Shown: positions 48,372-62,694 of the stretch, piece by piece
How positions within the stretch are numbered: position 1 is the stretch's first letter
How the letters are laid out: every line of letters starts with the position of its first letter
Origin: Reticulitermes speratus
Taxonomy: Eukaryota > Arthropoda > Insecta > Blattodea > Rhinotermitidae
DNA: 64,000 bases
Reading direction: 5' to 3'
NCBI GenBank assembly: GCA_021186555.1
Contig: JAJKFL010000237.1
Coordinates: 888,558 to 952,557 of the forward strand
Program-made: the position numbers and the translations under genes
The notes under the pieces: generated by a model
What the model was told of the DNA's origin: nothing
Databases searched by the model: none
The model's input: only the letters and a program-made list of their open reading frames with translations

Positions 48372-48834
48372 GAACGTTTTGTAAGGCAGCAGCACATAGG
48401 AGGAGGGGCGAACGGGAATGCATTTAGGTGAAAGCAGGGCAGCTACGGATCTGAGAGAAGCTGGAAGAACCTAGAGGAAGTATGAACCGTCGGCGATCCA
48501 CATCGCTTGTTAGGGAGCTCCACCGACCTTGAGCGTCGATGTAACACAGATGGGAACTACAGCAGCTAGATGCTTTACGTTATTGGTGTTATAGGAAGGA
48601 ATCTTGCACTGTTACAGAGATAAGGGGATCACGCACCGTTCTGGGGAAATGTAGTATCGTTACTAGGTTACGTAAAAGTCTATATAACTTCCTATACCAC
48701 TCAGTAAAAACCCAATGATCGGTTGTAGCTCTGTTGTTAAGATATGTTTCTAATTATTAAGTGCAAATTCTTCTCCTTGGGGATTTCAGTGTATTATAAT
48801 TACGTAAATGTGCTGTAACAAGCACAAGATTTAA
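48372..48834. other. unique spacer between 61-bp and 100-bp arrays
   Basis: No gene seen and no match elsewhere in the window. Confidence 0.5.
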
Positions 48835-51800
48835 GTTACAGTCAGTCTGTAACAGGAAGACAGGCGTTATGAGTGCTATCAGGAGCAACTTGCTGTGTTA
48901 TGTAAATGTGATGTAACAAGCACAAGATATAAGTGACAGACAGTGTGTAACAGGAAGACAGGTGTTATGAGTGCTATCAGGAGCAACTTGCTGTGTGTTA
49001 TGTAAATGTGATGTAACAAGCACAAGATATAAGTTACAGCAGTCTGTAACAGGAAGACAGACGTTATGAGTGCTGTCAGGAGCAACTTGCTGTGTGATAT
49101 GTAAATGTGATATAACAAGCACAAGATATAAGTGACAGACAGTGTGTAACAGGAAGACAGACGTTATTAGTGCTATCAGGAGCAACTTGCTGTGTGTTAT
49201 GTAAATGTGATGTAACAAGCACAAGATATAAGTGACAGACAGTGTGTAACAGGAAGACAGACGTTATGAGTGCTATCAGGAGCAACTTGCTGTGTGTTAT
49301 GTAAATGTGATATAACAAGCACAAGATATAAGTGACAGCAGTCTGTAACAGGAAGACAGACGTTATGAGTGCTATCAGGAACAACTTGCTGTGTGTTATG
49401 TAAATGTGATGTAACAAGCACAAGATATAAGTGACAGACAGTGTGTAACATGAAGACAGACGTTATGAGTGCTATCAGGAGCAACTTGCTGTGTGTTATG
49501 TAAATGTGATGTAACAAGCACAAGATATAATTGACAGACAATGTGTAACAGGAAGACAGACGTTATGAGTGCTATCAGGAGCAACTTGCTGTGTGTTATG
49601 TAAATGTGATGTAACAAGCACAAGATATAAGTGACAGCAGTCTGTAACAGGAAGACAGACGTTATGAGTGCTATCAGGAGCAATTTGCTGTGTGTTATAT
49701 AAATGTGATGTAACAAGCACAAGATATAAGTGACAGAGAGTTTGTAACAGGAAGACAGACGTTATGAGTGCTATCAGGAGCAACTAGCTGTGTGTTATGT
49801 AAATGTGATGTAACAAGCACAAGATATAAGTGACAGACAGTGTGTAACAAGAAGACAGATGTTATGAGTGTTATCAGGAGCAACTTGCTGTGTGTTATGT
49901 AAATGTGATGTAACAAGCACAAGATGTAAGTGACAGACAGTGTGTAACAGGAAGACAGACGTTATGAGTGCTATCAGGAGCAACTTGCTGTGTGATATGT
50001 AAATGTGATGTAACAAGCACAAGATATAAGTGACAGCAGTCTGTAACAGGAAGACAGACGTTATGAGTGCTATCAGGAGCAAGTTGCTGTGTGTTATGCA
50101 AATGTGATGTAACAAGCACAAGATATAAGTGACAGACAGTGTGTAACAGGAAGACAGACGTTATGAGTGCTATCAGGAGCAACTTGCTGTGTTACGTAAA
50201 TGTGATGTAACAAGCACAAGATATAAGTGACAGACAGTGTGTAACAGTAAGACAGACGTTATGAGTGCAGTCAGTAGCAACTTGCTGTGTTATATGTAAA
50301 TGTGATGTAACAAGCACAAGATATAAGTGACAGCAATCTGTAACAGGAAGACAGGTGTTATGAGTGCAGTCAGGAGCAACTTGCTGTGTGTTATGTAAAT
50401 GTGATGTAACAAGCACAAGATATAAGTGACAGACAGTGTGTAACAGGAAGACAGGCGTTATGAGTGTTGTCAGGAGCAACTTGCTGTGTGTTATGTAAAT
50501 GTGATGTAACAAGCACAAGATGTAAGTGACAGACAGTGTGTAACAGGAAGACAGACGTTATGAGTGCTATCTTGAGCAACTTGCTGTGTTACGTAAATGT
50601 GATGTAACAAGCACAAGATATAAGTGACAGACAGTGTGTAACAGGAAGACAGGCGTTATGAGTGCTGTCAGGAGCAACTTGCTGTGTGTTACGTAAATGT
50701 GATGTAACAAGCACAAGATATAAGTGACAGACAGTGTGTAACAGGAAGACAGGCGTTATGAGTGCTGTCAGGAGCAACTTGCTGTGTGTTATGTAAATGT
50801 GATATAACAAGCACAAGATATAAGTGACAGACAGTGTGTAACAGGAAGACAGGCGTTATGAGTGCTATCAGGAGCAACTTACTGTGTGTTATGTAAATGT
50901 GATATAACAAGCACAAGATATAAGTGACAGACAGTGTGTAACAGTAAGACAGACGTTATGAGTGCAGTCAGGAGCAACTTGCTGTGTGTTATGTAAATGT
51001 GATGTAACAAGCACAAGATATAAGTGACAGACAGTGTGTAACAGGAAGACAGGCGTTATGAGTGCTATCAGGAGCAACTTGCTGTGTGTTATGTAAATGT
51101 GATATAACAAGCACAAGATATAAGTGACAGACAGTGTGTAACAGGAAGACAGACGTTATGAGTGCAGTCAGGAGCAACTTGCTGTGTGTTATGTAAATGT
51201 GATGTAACAAGCAAAAGATATAAGTGACAGACAGTGTGTAACAGAAAGACAGACTTTATGAGTGCTATCAGGAGCAACTTGCTGTGTATTATGTAAATGT
51301 GATATAACAAGCATAAGATATAAGTGACAGACAGTGTGTAACAGGAAGACAGTTGTTATGAGTGCTATCAGGAGCAACTTGCTGTGTGTTATGTAAATGT
51401 GATATAACAGGCACAAGATATAAGTGACAGACAGTGTGTAACAGGAAGACAGACGTTATGAGTGCAGTCAGGAGCAACTTGCTGTGTGTTATGTAAATGT
51501 GATGTAACAAGCAAAAGATATAAGTGACAGACAGTGTGTAACAGAAAGACAGACGTTATGAGTGTTATCAGGAGCAACTTGCTGTGTGTTATGTAAATGT
51601 GATGTAACAAGCACAAGATGTAAGTGACAGACAGTGTGTAACTGGAAGACAGACGTTATGAGTGCTATCAGGAGCAACTTGCTGTGTTACGTAAATGTGA
51701 TGTAACAAGCACAATATATAAGTGACAGACAGTGTGTAACAGGAAGACAGACGTTATGAGTGCTGTCAGGAGCAACTTGCTGTGTGTTATGTAAATGTGA

Positions 51801-52580
51801 TATAACAAGCACAAGATATAAGTGACAGACAGTGTGTAACAGGAAGACAGACGTTATGAGTGCTATCAGGAGCAAACTTGCTGTGTGTTATGTAAATGTG
51901 ATATAACAAGCACAAGATATATGTGACAGACAGTGTGTAACAGGAAGACAGACGTTATGAGTGCTGTCAGGAGCAACTTGCTGTGTGATATGTAAATGTG
52001 ATATAACCAGCACAAGATATAAGTGACAGACAGTGTGTAACAGGAAGACAGACGTTATGAGTGCTGTCAGGAGCAACTTGCTGTGTGTTATGTAAATGTG
52101 ATGTAACAAGCACAAGATATAAGTGACAGAGAGTGTGTAACAGGAAGACAGACGTTATGAGTGCTGTCAGGAGCAACTTGCTGTGTGATATGTAAATGTG
52201 ATATAACAAGCACAAGATATAAGTGACAGACAGTGTGTAACAGGAAGACAGACTTTATGAGTGCTGTCAGGAGCAACTTGCTGTGTGATATGTAAATGTG
52301 ATATAACCAGCACAAGATATAAGTGACAGACAGTGTGTAACAGGAAGACAGACGTTATTAGTGCTATCAGGAGCAACTTGCTGTGTGTTATGTAAATGTA
52401 ATGTAACAAGCACAAGATATAAGTGACAGACAGTGTGTTACAGGAAGACAGACGTTATGAGTGCTGTCAGGAGCAACTTGCTGTGTGTTATGTAAATGTG
52501 ATGTAACAAGCACAAGATATAAGTGACAGCAGTCTGTAACAGGAAGACAGGCGTTATGTGTGCTATCAGGAGCAACTTGC
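48835..52580. repeat. 100-bp minisatellite, about 37 units
   Basis: The largest array in the window (GTAAATGTGATGTAACAAGC, CAAGATATAAGTGACAGACA, GAAGACAGACGTTATGAGTG). The period is 100 with a few 97-98 bp units lacking part of ACAGACAGTGTG (they read CAGCAGTCTG). Minus-strand frames of 60-115 codons recur every unit and are artefacts. Confidence 0.95.
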
Positions 52581-53304
52581 TTTACGTCGGTTACATTAGG
52601 AAGTGAATTTATTGTATGAGTCCTGATACTGAGAATTGCTTATGATAAGAGCGGAGATTCAAGCTATGTTATTCTGTAGATACGTCACAGCACTTCGCAC
52701 CTGATAATACAGCATGCATAAAGTGTGTTACAGTTACCAATATGTGGAAGTGTCTGCACTCGAAACAAAACCACTCGCTACGCACTGTGTGATATTCTTA
52801 CTGTCCTGTTACAGCATACATAAAATGCGTTACAGTTACCATTATATAGAAGCGTCTGCACTCGAACCAAAATCACTCGCTATGCACTGTGTGATATTCT
52901 TACTGCCCTCATACATTCAGCAAAAAATGACAGCAAGCAGTTCCGGTATCGCAATGCACAGCAGATGTCAGTATATGGAACTGTGCGTTACGATCAGAAC
53001 GCATTGCTACAACCCGCTGCTAACAGGCTGTCACCGATATACTGTGTAGCTTATGGGATGGAAGGAATTTGGCTGCATTAGTGTTCTTCGGGTTGTGTTA
53101 AATGACATTGTAACTGTATTAGAAATAAAATATGGTGCCCGAACTGCAAGCACATATCTGTTAGCATGCCTGTAGAGTTGGCGTTGGAGTGCAACAACTT
53201 GCTATATATTCCTGCAATTACTTTGTGACTAAAATATTTTTCGACCCTGAAGTCTGGACAAATATGAAAAAATTAGCGTTGTTATTCTTAAAGGTTTAGA
53301 CTGC
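52581..53304. other. unique spacer with a two-copy ~101-bp repeat
   Basis: Two imperfect copies start at about 52711 and 52812 (ACAGCAT.CATAAA, GTCTGCACTCGAA.CAAAA, ACTGTGTGATATTCTTACTG). A 111-codon plus-strand frame here spans the repeat and has no family resemblance. Confidence 0.6.
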
Positions 53305-54425
53305 ACGACGTGTCTTTGACAAAACTGCACAACTGATATATTGCATGAAGTGTCTTTGACAAAACTGCACAACTGATATATTGCACGACGTGTCTTTGAC
53401 AAAACTGCACAACTGATATATTGCACGACGTGTCTTTGACAAAACTGCACAACTGATATATTGCACGAAGTGTCTTTGACAAAACTGCACAACTGATATA
53501 TTGCACGACGTGTCTTTGACAAAACTGCACAACTGATATATTGCACGAAGTGTCTTTGACAAAACTGCACAACTGATATATTGCACGATGTGTCTTTGAC
53601 AAAACTGCACAACTGATATATTGCACGACGTGTTTTTGACAAAACTGCACAACTGATATATTGAACGAAGTGTCTTTCACAATACTGCAAAACTGATATA
53701 TTGCACGAAGTGTCTTTGACAAAACTGCACAACTGATATATTGCACGAAGTGTCTTTGACAAAACTGCAAAACTGATATATTGCACGAAGTGTCTTTAAC
53801 AAAACTGCACAACTGATATATTGCACGACGTGTTTTTGACAAAACTGCACAACTGATATACTGAACGAAGTGTCTTTCACAATACTGCACAACTGATATA
53901 TTGCACGAAGTGTCTTTGACAAAACTGCACAACTGATATATTGCACGAAGTGTCTTTGACAAAACTGCACAACTGATATATTGAACGAAGTGTCTTTCAC
54001 AATACTGCACAACTGATATATTGCACGACGTGTCTTTGACAAAACTGCACAACTGATATATTGCACGAAGTGCCTTTGACAAAGCTGCACAACTGATATA
54101 TTGCACGAAGTGTCTTTGACAAAACTGCACAACTGATATATTGCACGAAGTGTCTTTGACAAAACTGCACAACTGATATATTGCACGAAGTGTCTTTCAC
54201 AATACAGTACAACTGATATATTGCACGAAGTGTCTTTGACAAAACTGCACAACTGATATATTGAACGAAGTGTCTTTCACAATACTGCACAACTGATATA
54301 TTGCACGAAGTGTCTTTGACAAAACTGCACAACTGATATATTGCACGATGTCTCTATAACAAAACTGCACAACTGCTATATTGCAAGAAGTGTCTTTGAC
54401 AAAACTGCACAACCGATATATTCAG
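53305..54425. repeat. 40-bp minisatellite, about 28 units
   Basis: A 40-bp unit (TTGCACGAAGTGTCTTTGAC, AAAACTGCACAACTGATATA). An ACG/AAG alternation and a TTCACAATACTGC sub-type recur at intervals, showing multi-unit copying. Three-unit steps (120 bp) keep minus-strand frames open; these are not genes. Confidence 0.95.
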
Positions 54426-54994
54426 TGTACCACTTGTCCTGTAACGGCAGAGATACGATTATTTATTCTTTTTGAAACTGCGACACACGATCACTCCCAA
54501 AAATATGATTCACACCGATTATTTGATGCACAAATGAAGGTGCGGAAAGTCTGAGTTCACAAGCCATAGGGAAATGTGCGAATAACGTAACAGTTCCGGT
54601 GCGTTCGATCATTTTAATGAACAACGTCGTAAGACTTATGGAAGTTTAGTGTGCTTAAACTATGCCTTTTGTTTCCGTGCAGCTACTGTGCTAAATGTTT
54701 ATGTTCCGCCGAACATTAAGCGACTGATGCTCGACATGTCAGCAAAATGCATGTGGGTGTTCACGGATAGCGTCAAGTGGTAATGTTAGATTTCAACCGA
54801 AATAAAACATAGTCGAGGAATCTTAGCAAAATACGTGACATCAAGGTTCATGACAACATGTTCAGCAGTTCTAGAGTTGCTACGTGAAGACGGACGGACA
54901 GAAAGAATGCAGGATGTGAAAGACGCATTTCTGAAGATTTATTTCGCGAACAGACAAACAGCGACACATTGATTGCAGTCAGACACAGCTGCCG
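54426..54994. other. unique spacer before the 88-bp array
   Basis: No gene seen and no match elsewhere in the window. Confidence 0.5.
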
Positions 54995-54999
54995 ATCGC

Positions 55000-56240
55000 T
55001 GACACAAAGACACAGTGCCAGTCACGCAGCACATATACTCTACAAATACACAATTCACAGTCTGCAACTTAACTGCACTTACACCAATTACACAGACACA
55101 GTGCCAGTCACACAGCACATTTACTGTACAAATACACACTGCACAGTCTGCAACTTAACTGTACTTACAGCAATTACACACAGACACAGTGCCAGTCACG
55201 CAGCACATTTACTGTACAAATACACACTGCGCAGTCCGCAAATTAACTGTACTTAAGGCAATTGCACACAGACACAGCGCCAGTCACGCAGCACATTTAG
55301 TTTACAAATACAAACTGCACACTCTGCAACTTAACAGTACTTACAGCAATTACACACAGACACAGTGCCAGTCACGCAGAACATTTACTGGACAAATACA
55401 CACTGCACAGTCTGCAACTTAACTGTACTTACAGCAAATTACACATAGTAACATTGCCAGTCACGCAACACATTTACTGTACAAATACACACTGCACAGT
55501 CTACAACTTAACTGTACTTACAGCAATTAAAAGCAGTCACAGTGCTAGTCACGCAGAACATTTACTGGACAAATGCACACTGCAAAGTCTGCAACTTAAC
55601 TGTACTTACAGCAATTACACACAGACAAAGTGCCAGTCACGCAGCACATTTACTGTACAAATACACATTGCACGGTCTGCAACTTAACTGCACTTACATC
55701 AATTACACACAGACACAGTGCCAGTCACGCAGCTCATTTACTGTACAAATACAAACTGCACAGTCTGCAACTTAACTGTACATACAGCAATTACACACAG
55801 ACACAGTGCCAGTCACGCAGAACATTTACTAGACAAATACAAACTGCACAGTCTGCAACTTAACTGTACTTACAGCAATTACACACAGACACAGTGCCAG
55901 TCACGCAGCACATTTACTGTACAAATACACACTGCACAGTCTGCAACTTAACTGTACTTACAGCAATTACACACAGACACATTGCCAGTCACGCAGCACA
56001 TTTACTGTACAAATACACACTGCGCAGTCTGCAACTTAACTGTACTTACAGCAATTACACACAGACACAGTGCCAGTCACGCAGCACATTTACTGTACAA
56101 ATACACACTGCACAGTCTGCAACTTAACTGTACTTACAGCAATTACACACAAACATAGTGCCAGTCACGCAGCACATTTACTGTACAAATACACACTGCA
56201 CATTCTGCAACTTAACTGTACTTACAGCAATTACACAGAA
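55000..56240. repeat. 88-bp minisatellite, copy set 2
   Basis: About fourteen units of 88 bp, the same family as 8560-8741. The unit contains the small palindrome CTGTACTTACAG. Confidence 0.93.
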
Positions 56241-57354
56241 GCTGCTGCTACGTGTTCAATAGCACAACAGTACAGCAACTGTCCGACTGATGTCTTCTGA
56301 AGTGGACTGCAGCCTTTTGCTTGAAGCTGTACATGTGTATATAGTGAATCATATCCAGAGATTAGATCGTTCAAATTCACGCTATTGGCTGAAAGCTACT
56401 GCCAGCATGGTTTGTGTACTGTCGCATCGCAATATGATGATGTAATGCAGGAACGTGGCGTGATCCGATAACACGTTTAACGCGAGATGTTGAACACAGA
56501 TGATCACCTCCCATGTGATAACACTTTACCCGCAAACCTGCCTTTCTCTGTCATCTGTGTGTTACTATACACAGCCACTGACCAACGCCAGCTACATTGT
56601 CATACGACGAAACCGCTTGTGGCGCCACTGAAGGGATGTGGTGTGATGCAGGGTGAGTTGCACTTAGTGGTTGACTGGTTCAGCTTGAGTGGTTTGCATT
56701 GACAGTAGGCGTACTTGTACTGCATTGCACAGTCTTACAGTCCGCTGACTGTGACTGACGTAGCTGACTGTGACTGACGGAGCTGACTGTGACTGACGGT
56801 GAGAACGGCCTTGCATGGATGTTGACCACAAGCTCTGTGCAGAACACACACGGTTACAGCGTGTAATGCAACAAACGTCATATGAGGCACGGTGACAGAA
56901 TGAACAACTGCGTAGCTCAGTCAGCAGAGACCGGCCATATTACGAATTTATCTACCGTTAAGTTAAGTTGAGTTAATTTGCTGTTTCTTAACTTTAATTA
57001 ACAGCAAGTGAACAAGCAGAAATGAGTTAAGGCGACCATCCCTGTTGTGTTCTCAGTCAGCTAAACCAACAACAATACATCAACACAATACATATTGTAA
57101 AGAACAACAACAGACCTCTTACTACACTGTGCAGTTGTATGTCAGCACTTTCTGTTTGCTTCTGTACAACCCGATAATTGTTATTAGTGTAGCCGAAACA
57201 TGTAGCTGTAATATTTACAACATATTTTGTGTTGGCACATTGTTTGTTGGTTTAATAAACAGAACTAATGTTATAACCATGTGCATGGTATATAGTCACA
57301 TGTACTAAGGTGCACAATTTAACTGTAAATAGGAACTTTAGAGAAGGTAAGAAG
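56241..57354. other. spacer between 88-bp and 150-bp arrays
   Basis: No gene seen. Matches 27990-28480 in blocks. Holds three units of a 19-20 bp repeat (GCTGACTGTGACTGACG, 56741-56802) and a tRNA-like SINE head fragment (56909-56975). Confidence 0.6.
56909..56975 (+). mobile_element. tRNA-like SINE head fragment, second copy
   Basis: GCGTAGCTCAGTCAGCAGAG followed by ACCGGCCATATTACGAATTT, as at 12031-12110. No B-box follows. Confidence 0.35.
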
Positions 57355-58250
57355 TTGATGTGGACACAGTTGATGGAACTGCAAAAGGAACAGCAACAGT
57401 TAAATGTCGATCAGAACTGCATTCACAGCACAGTCTGGAACATCTGATGTGGAATGTCTGCACCGCAATGTGTAATGTTGTTTATTTGTTAGTTATGTTG
57501 GGTAAATAGTGACATACAGTTGGTGGAACTGCAAAAGGAACAGCAACAGTTAAATGTCAATCAGAACTGCATTCACAGGACAGTCTGGAACATCTCATGT
57601 GGAATGTCTGCACCGCAATGTGTAATGTTGTTTGTTTGTTAGTTATGTTGGGTAAATAGTGACATACATTTGGTGGAACTGCAAAAGGAACAGCAACAGT
57701 TAAATGTCAATCAGAACTGCATTCACAGGACAGTCTGGAACATCTCATGTGGAATGTCTGCACCGCATTGTTTAATGTTGTTTGTTTGTTAGTTATGTTG
57801 GGTAAATAGTGACATACAGTTGGTGGAACTGCAAAAGGAACAGCAACAGTTAAATGTCAATCAGAACTGCATTCACAGGACAGTCTGGAACATCTCATGT
57901 GGAATGTCTGCACCGCAATGTGTAATGTTGTTTGTTTGTTAGTTATGTTGGGTAAATAGTGACATACAGTTGGTGGAACTGCAAAAGGAACAGCAACAGT
58001 TAAATGTCAATCAGAACTGCATTCACAGGACAGTCTGGAACATCTCATGTGGAATGTCTGCACTGCATTGTGTAATGTTGTTTGTTTGTTAGTTATGTTG
58101 GGTAAATAGTGACATACAGTTGGTGGAACTGCAAAAGGAACAGCAACAGTTAAATGTCAATCAGAACTGCATTCACAGGACAGTCTGGAACATCTCATGT
58201 GGAATGTCTGCACCGCATTGTGTAATGTTGTTTGTTACATTGTGTAAACA
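57355..58250. repeat. 150-bp minisatellite, copy set 2
   Basis: Six units of 150 bp, the same number and family as 29565-30450. The last unit is cut in the same way (GTTTGTTAC.. then AAACAGTGACA). Confidence 0.93.
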
Positions 58251-58487
58251 GTGACAGATTTGTACTCAGAAACGAAAGTCATGAAATGTCTCAGACATCC
58301 GGTCAGTGAACAGAATTGTTACTGCGAGGACTGTGAAGGGCTAATGTGTGTTTTGTAGAGAATGATTAGATTAGGATCGTTATGGTGGATTGTGTGTGTC
58401 AACGTAATGGAGTCACACGTTTATTAATGTTTCAAAATTTGTTGCGTTTAACTGCTGATTTTGCACACGTGTTGTTTGTCTTATTAA

Positions 58488-59295
58488 ACAGACTGTATGA
58501 TAACAAACTGTACTGACATTACAAGACCACTAATTAGTTACACAACTACCTTCTTAACTGTGTATGCTGTGCATTGTTCACTAAAGGTAATGTGTGTCTT
58601 TGTGATGGACACTGTCTATACTGCAGACTGTATGATAACAAACTGTACTGACATTACAGGACCACTAATTAGTTACACAACTACCTTCTTAACTGTGTAT
58701 GTTGTGCATTGTTCACGAAATGTAATGTGGGTCTTTGTGATGGACACTGTCAATACTGCAGACTGTATGATAACAAACTGTACTGACATTACAGGACCAC
58801 TAATTAGTTACACAACTACCTTCTTAACTGTGTATGCTGTGCATTGTTCACTAAAGGTAATGTGTGTCTTTGTGATGGACATTGTCTATACTGCAGACTG
58901 TATGATAACAAACTGTACTGACATTACAAGACCACTAATTAGTTACACAACTACCTTCTTAACTGTGTATGTTGTGCATTGTTCACTAAAGGTAATGTGG
59001 GTCTTTGTGATGGACACTGTCTATACTGCAGACTGTATGATAACAAACTGTACTGACATTACAGGACCACTAATTAGTTACACAACTACCTTCTTAACTG
59101 TGTATGCTGTGCATTGTTCACTAAAAGTAATGTGGGTCTTTGTTACGGACACTGTCTATACTGCAGACTGTATGATAACAATCTGTACTGACATTACAGG
59201 ACCACTAATTAGTTACACAACTACCTTAACTGTGTATGCTGTGCAATTTTCACTAAAGGTAATGTGGGTCTTTGTGACGGACACTGTCTATACTG
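58488..59295. repeat. 135-bp minisatellite, copy set 3
   Basis: About six units of 135 bp. The lead before it (TTTGCACACGTGTTGTTTGT, 58460-58480) matches the lead at 30670-30690. Confidence 0.93.
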
Positions 59296-59784
59296 TATAC
59301 ATGTCAAAGTTTGGAGGTTTGTATACGGGATATGTAGTAGTCCAACATGGAGAACCATTAATATGGAACAAAATTACAATTAATTAGGTCATGTTCAGAT
59401 AGTCACGTACAAACACATGTGCAAACTAAAGACAGAATTTCCATATATATATTTATGATTATAACAATGTTTGTTTTTATTTGATTATAAATTTAAGCAA
59501 TAATTAGTCGTTTAAAGTAGTAGAGATGTAATAAAATTATTTGTAACTACAAGCGCCATGTGTATAAGGCGTAATGATAACATAGCTCTATAATACAGTA
59601 TTTCTGTATCGTGCAGTTACTTACATAATTGTTACTACATAAACAGGACACAGTTCACTGTGCATGTTTACATTATACGTATATTGTCCGGCTACTGTTT
59701 TTGACTTTATCATGCAGGATAAAATGTTGCACAGTGTGGCACATGAAACCGAATTAGTTTATATTACGCAATTATCATTAAGTT
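59296..59784. other. AT-rich spacer between 135-bp and 118-bp arrays
   Basis: No gene seen. Homologous in blocks to 231-690 and 32166-32690. Confidence 0.6.
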
Positions 59785-61060
59785 GAGTTCTGCACAAGTA
59801 ATATAATGCTTCTTGTACACAACCCACAGTACAGTTAACAGTACACATTACAGTAACTGTTTGATTGTGTGCATGTAACAGACTGCTAATTATTATTACG
59901 TACAGTTCTGCACAAGTAATATAATGCTTCTTGTACACGACCCACAGTACAGTTAACAGTAAACATTACAGTAACTGTTTGATTGTGTGCATGTAACAGA
60001 CTGCTAATTATTATTACGTACAGTTCTGCACAAGTAATATAATGCTTCTTGTACATGACCCACATTACAGTTAACAGTACACATTACAATAATTGTTTGA
60101 TTGTGTGAATGTAACAGACTGCTAATTATTATTACGTACAGTTCTGCACAAGTAATGTAATGCTTCTTGTACACAACCCACAGTACAGTTAACAGTACAC
60201 ATTACAGTAACTGTTTGATTGTGTGCATGTAACAGACTGCTAATTATTATTACGTACAGTTCTGCACAAGTAATGTAATGCTTCTTGTACACGACCCACA
60301 GTACAGTTAACAGTACACATTACAATAATTGTTTGATTGTGTGCATGTAACAGACTGCTAATTATTATTACGTACAGTTCTGCACAAGTAATATAATGGT
60401 TCATTTACACGAGCCACAGTACAGTTAACAGTACACATTACAGTAATTGTTTGATTGTGTGCATGTAACAGACTGCTAATTATTATTACGTACAGTTCTG
60501 CACAAGTAATGTAATGCTTCTTGTACACGACCCACAGTACAGTTAACAGTACACATTACAATAATTGTTTGATTGTGTGCATGTAACAGACTGCTAATTA
60601 TTATTACGTACAGTTCTGCACAAGTAATGTAATGCTTCTTGTACACGACCCACAGTACAGTTAACAGTACACATTACAGTAATATTTTGATTGTGTGCAT
60701 GTAACAGACTGCTAATTATTATTACGTACAGTTCTGCACAAGTAATTTAATGGTTCATTTACACGACCCACAGTACAGTTAACAGTACACATTACAGTAA
60801 TTGTTTGATTGTGTGCATGTAACAGACTGCTAATTTTATTACGTACAGTTCTGCACAAGTAATGTAATGCTTCTTGGGGTACACGACCCACAGTACAGTT
60901 AACAGTATACAATACAGTAACTGTTTGATTGTGTGCATGTAACAGACTGCTAATTATTATTACCTACAGTTCTGCACAAATAATATAATGCTTCTTGTAC
61001 ACAACCCACATTACAATTAACAGTATACATTACAGTAATTTTTTGATTGTGTGCATGTAA
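59785..61060. repeat. 118-bp minisatellite, copy set 3
   Basis: About eleven units of 118 bp, the longest array of this family. Two units share the variant ATGGTTCATTTACACGA (near 60397 and 60750), pointing to copying of a multi-unit block. Confidence 0.92.
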
Positions 61061-61152
61061 CAGACTTCTGATTCAACATTCACTGACTGTTACTGCAATA
61101 CACAGCAGACTGTCCCTTACTAACAACTGTACACAGTGTACTGTTTGTACTG

Positions 61153-61245
61153 ACATTGCTCGTATCTCAACAACACAATTGCTATCTACACACAATAACA
61201 TTGCTCGTATCTCAACAACACAATTGATATCTACACAGAATAACA
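61153..61245. repeat. 45-bp minisatellite, copy set 4
   Basis: Two units of 45 bp after the usual lead sequence. Confidence 0.88.
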
Positions 61246-61394
61246 TAAATAAGCACATTTTATACATCCATTAATATACAAATATTTACAAACTATTTGT
61301 GTAACAGCATGACAGTTACCAACAGTGCATGTCGTTACACACTGTGCGGAATTAACACAACAAACATATCAACACCGCCATCTAGCACACCACC

Positions 61395-61985
61395 AGACAG
61401 TTCTAAGAACACAACAGACCGTACAGTTAGCAGTGTGTTCAGGACTGTCCTGCACAGTGATAGCGGTCACACACTAACCACGTCAGTCTGTATTCCGGTT
61501 CACCACACAAATCTAGCACACCACCAGACAGTGCTGACAGCACAACAGACCGTACAGTCAGCAGTGTGTTCAGGACTGTCCTGCACAGTGCTGTGCACAG
61601 TGATAGCGGTCATACACTAACCACGTCAGTCTGTATTCCGGTTCACCACACACATCTAGCAAACCACCAGACAGTGCTGACAGCACAACAGACCGTACAG
61701 TCAGCAGTGTGTTCAGGACTGTCCTGCACAGTGCTGTGCACAGTGATAGCGGTCATACACTAACCACGTCAGTCTGTATTCCGGTTCACCACACACATCT
61801 AGCAAACCACCAGACAGTGCTGACAGCACAACAGACCGTACAGTCAGCAGTGTGTTCAGGACTGTCCTGCACAGTGCTGTGCACAGTGATAGCGGTCATA
61901 CACTAACCACGTCAGTCTGTATTCCGGTTCACCACACACACCTAGCACACCACCAGACAGTGCTGACAGCACACCAGACCCTCTA
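61395..61985. repeat. 143-bp minisatellite, copy set 2
   Basis: About four units of 143 bp, nearly identical to each other, beyond the 3' end of gene 4. Confidence 0.92.
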
Positions 61986-62694
61986 GTAGTTTCCTTTGCT
62001 GCCGCTTAACATTGCACCATGACGTCATTCTCTCGCAAACGCTTAAAGGACAAGCAATGTCCGTCATACTCCTAACGTTACGATAACATGACCAGTGTCA
62101 ATGCGTCGGCAATTGTGTTTGTGACGGCGTGATATGCTGACACAACATGACATAGAGCCCGTAATTGCAACTATCTGAATGTCTTTTGCATGTTTCATTG
62201 TGACATTTAAGTTATTAGTAAAAGATTCAACTGGATTCGTAATGCCTAATTCGGCTTCATAATTTCACAAAAACTTCTTAATTATTTATATAGCTTTCAA
62301 TTTTTTTGACTGTTATTAATACATTTTCTTCAACAAGCTGTAACGCAGTTTTACCGTCTTTATTTTTGACAAGGAAGTATTTATTTATTGGATTATGTTT
62401 CCTTCTTTAGCTCACTCATATAACTTTTATAATATTGCTGTGTTGGCCTCCTTTGCTGCCAAGTGCCAAGCTGTTGGTTCCACATTGTCTTTGGTTAATA
62501 ACAATTTATTAATTAACACCCCTGTTGTTAGATTCTCTTTAGCACACTCCCATAACTACTCGTATATTTCTGTGTGGCTTCCCGTGGTTGCCAGTTGCCA
62601 GGCTGTGAGTCTGTTGTCTTGTGCTAGCAACAGCTCATGTAAAATGTCTGTGTGCTCTCCTGCTTGCACACTATCTAATAAAAATCCAATAATA

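Noticed and set aside
48879-52415. Many minus-strand frames of 60-115 codons
   Set aside because: They recur every 100 bp with the minisatellite unit and shift frame from unit to unit.
52714-53049. 111-codon plus-strand frame
   Set aside because: It spans a two-copy ~101-bp repeat and has no family resemblance or conserved counterpart.
53229-54412. Minus-strand frames up to 294 codons in the 40-bp array
   Set aside because: Three 40-bp units make 120 bp, so frames stay open through repetition; no protein-like composition.
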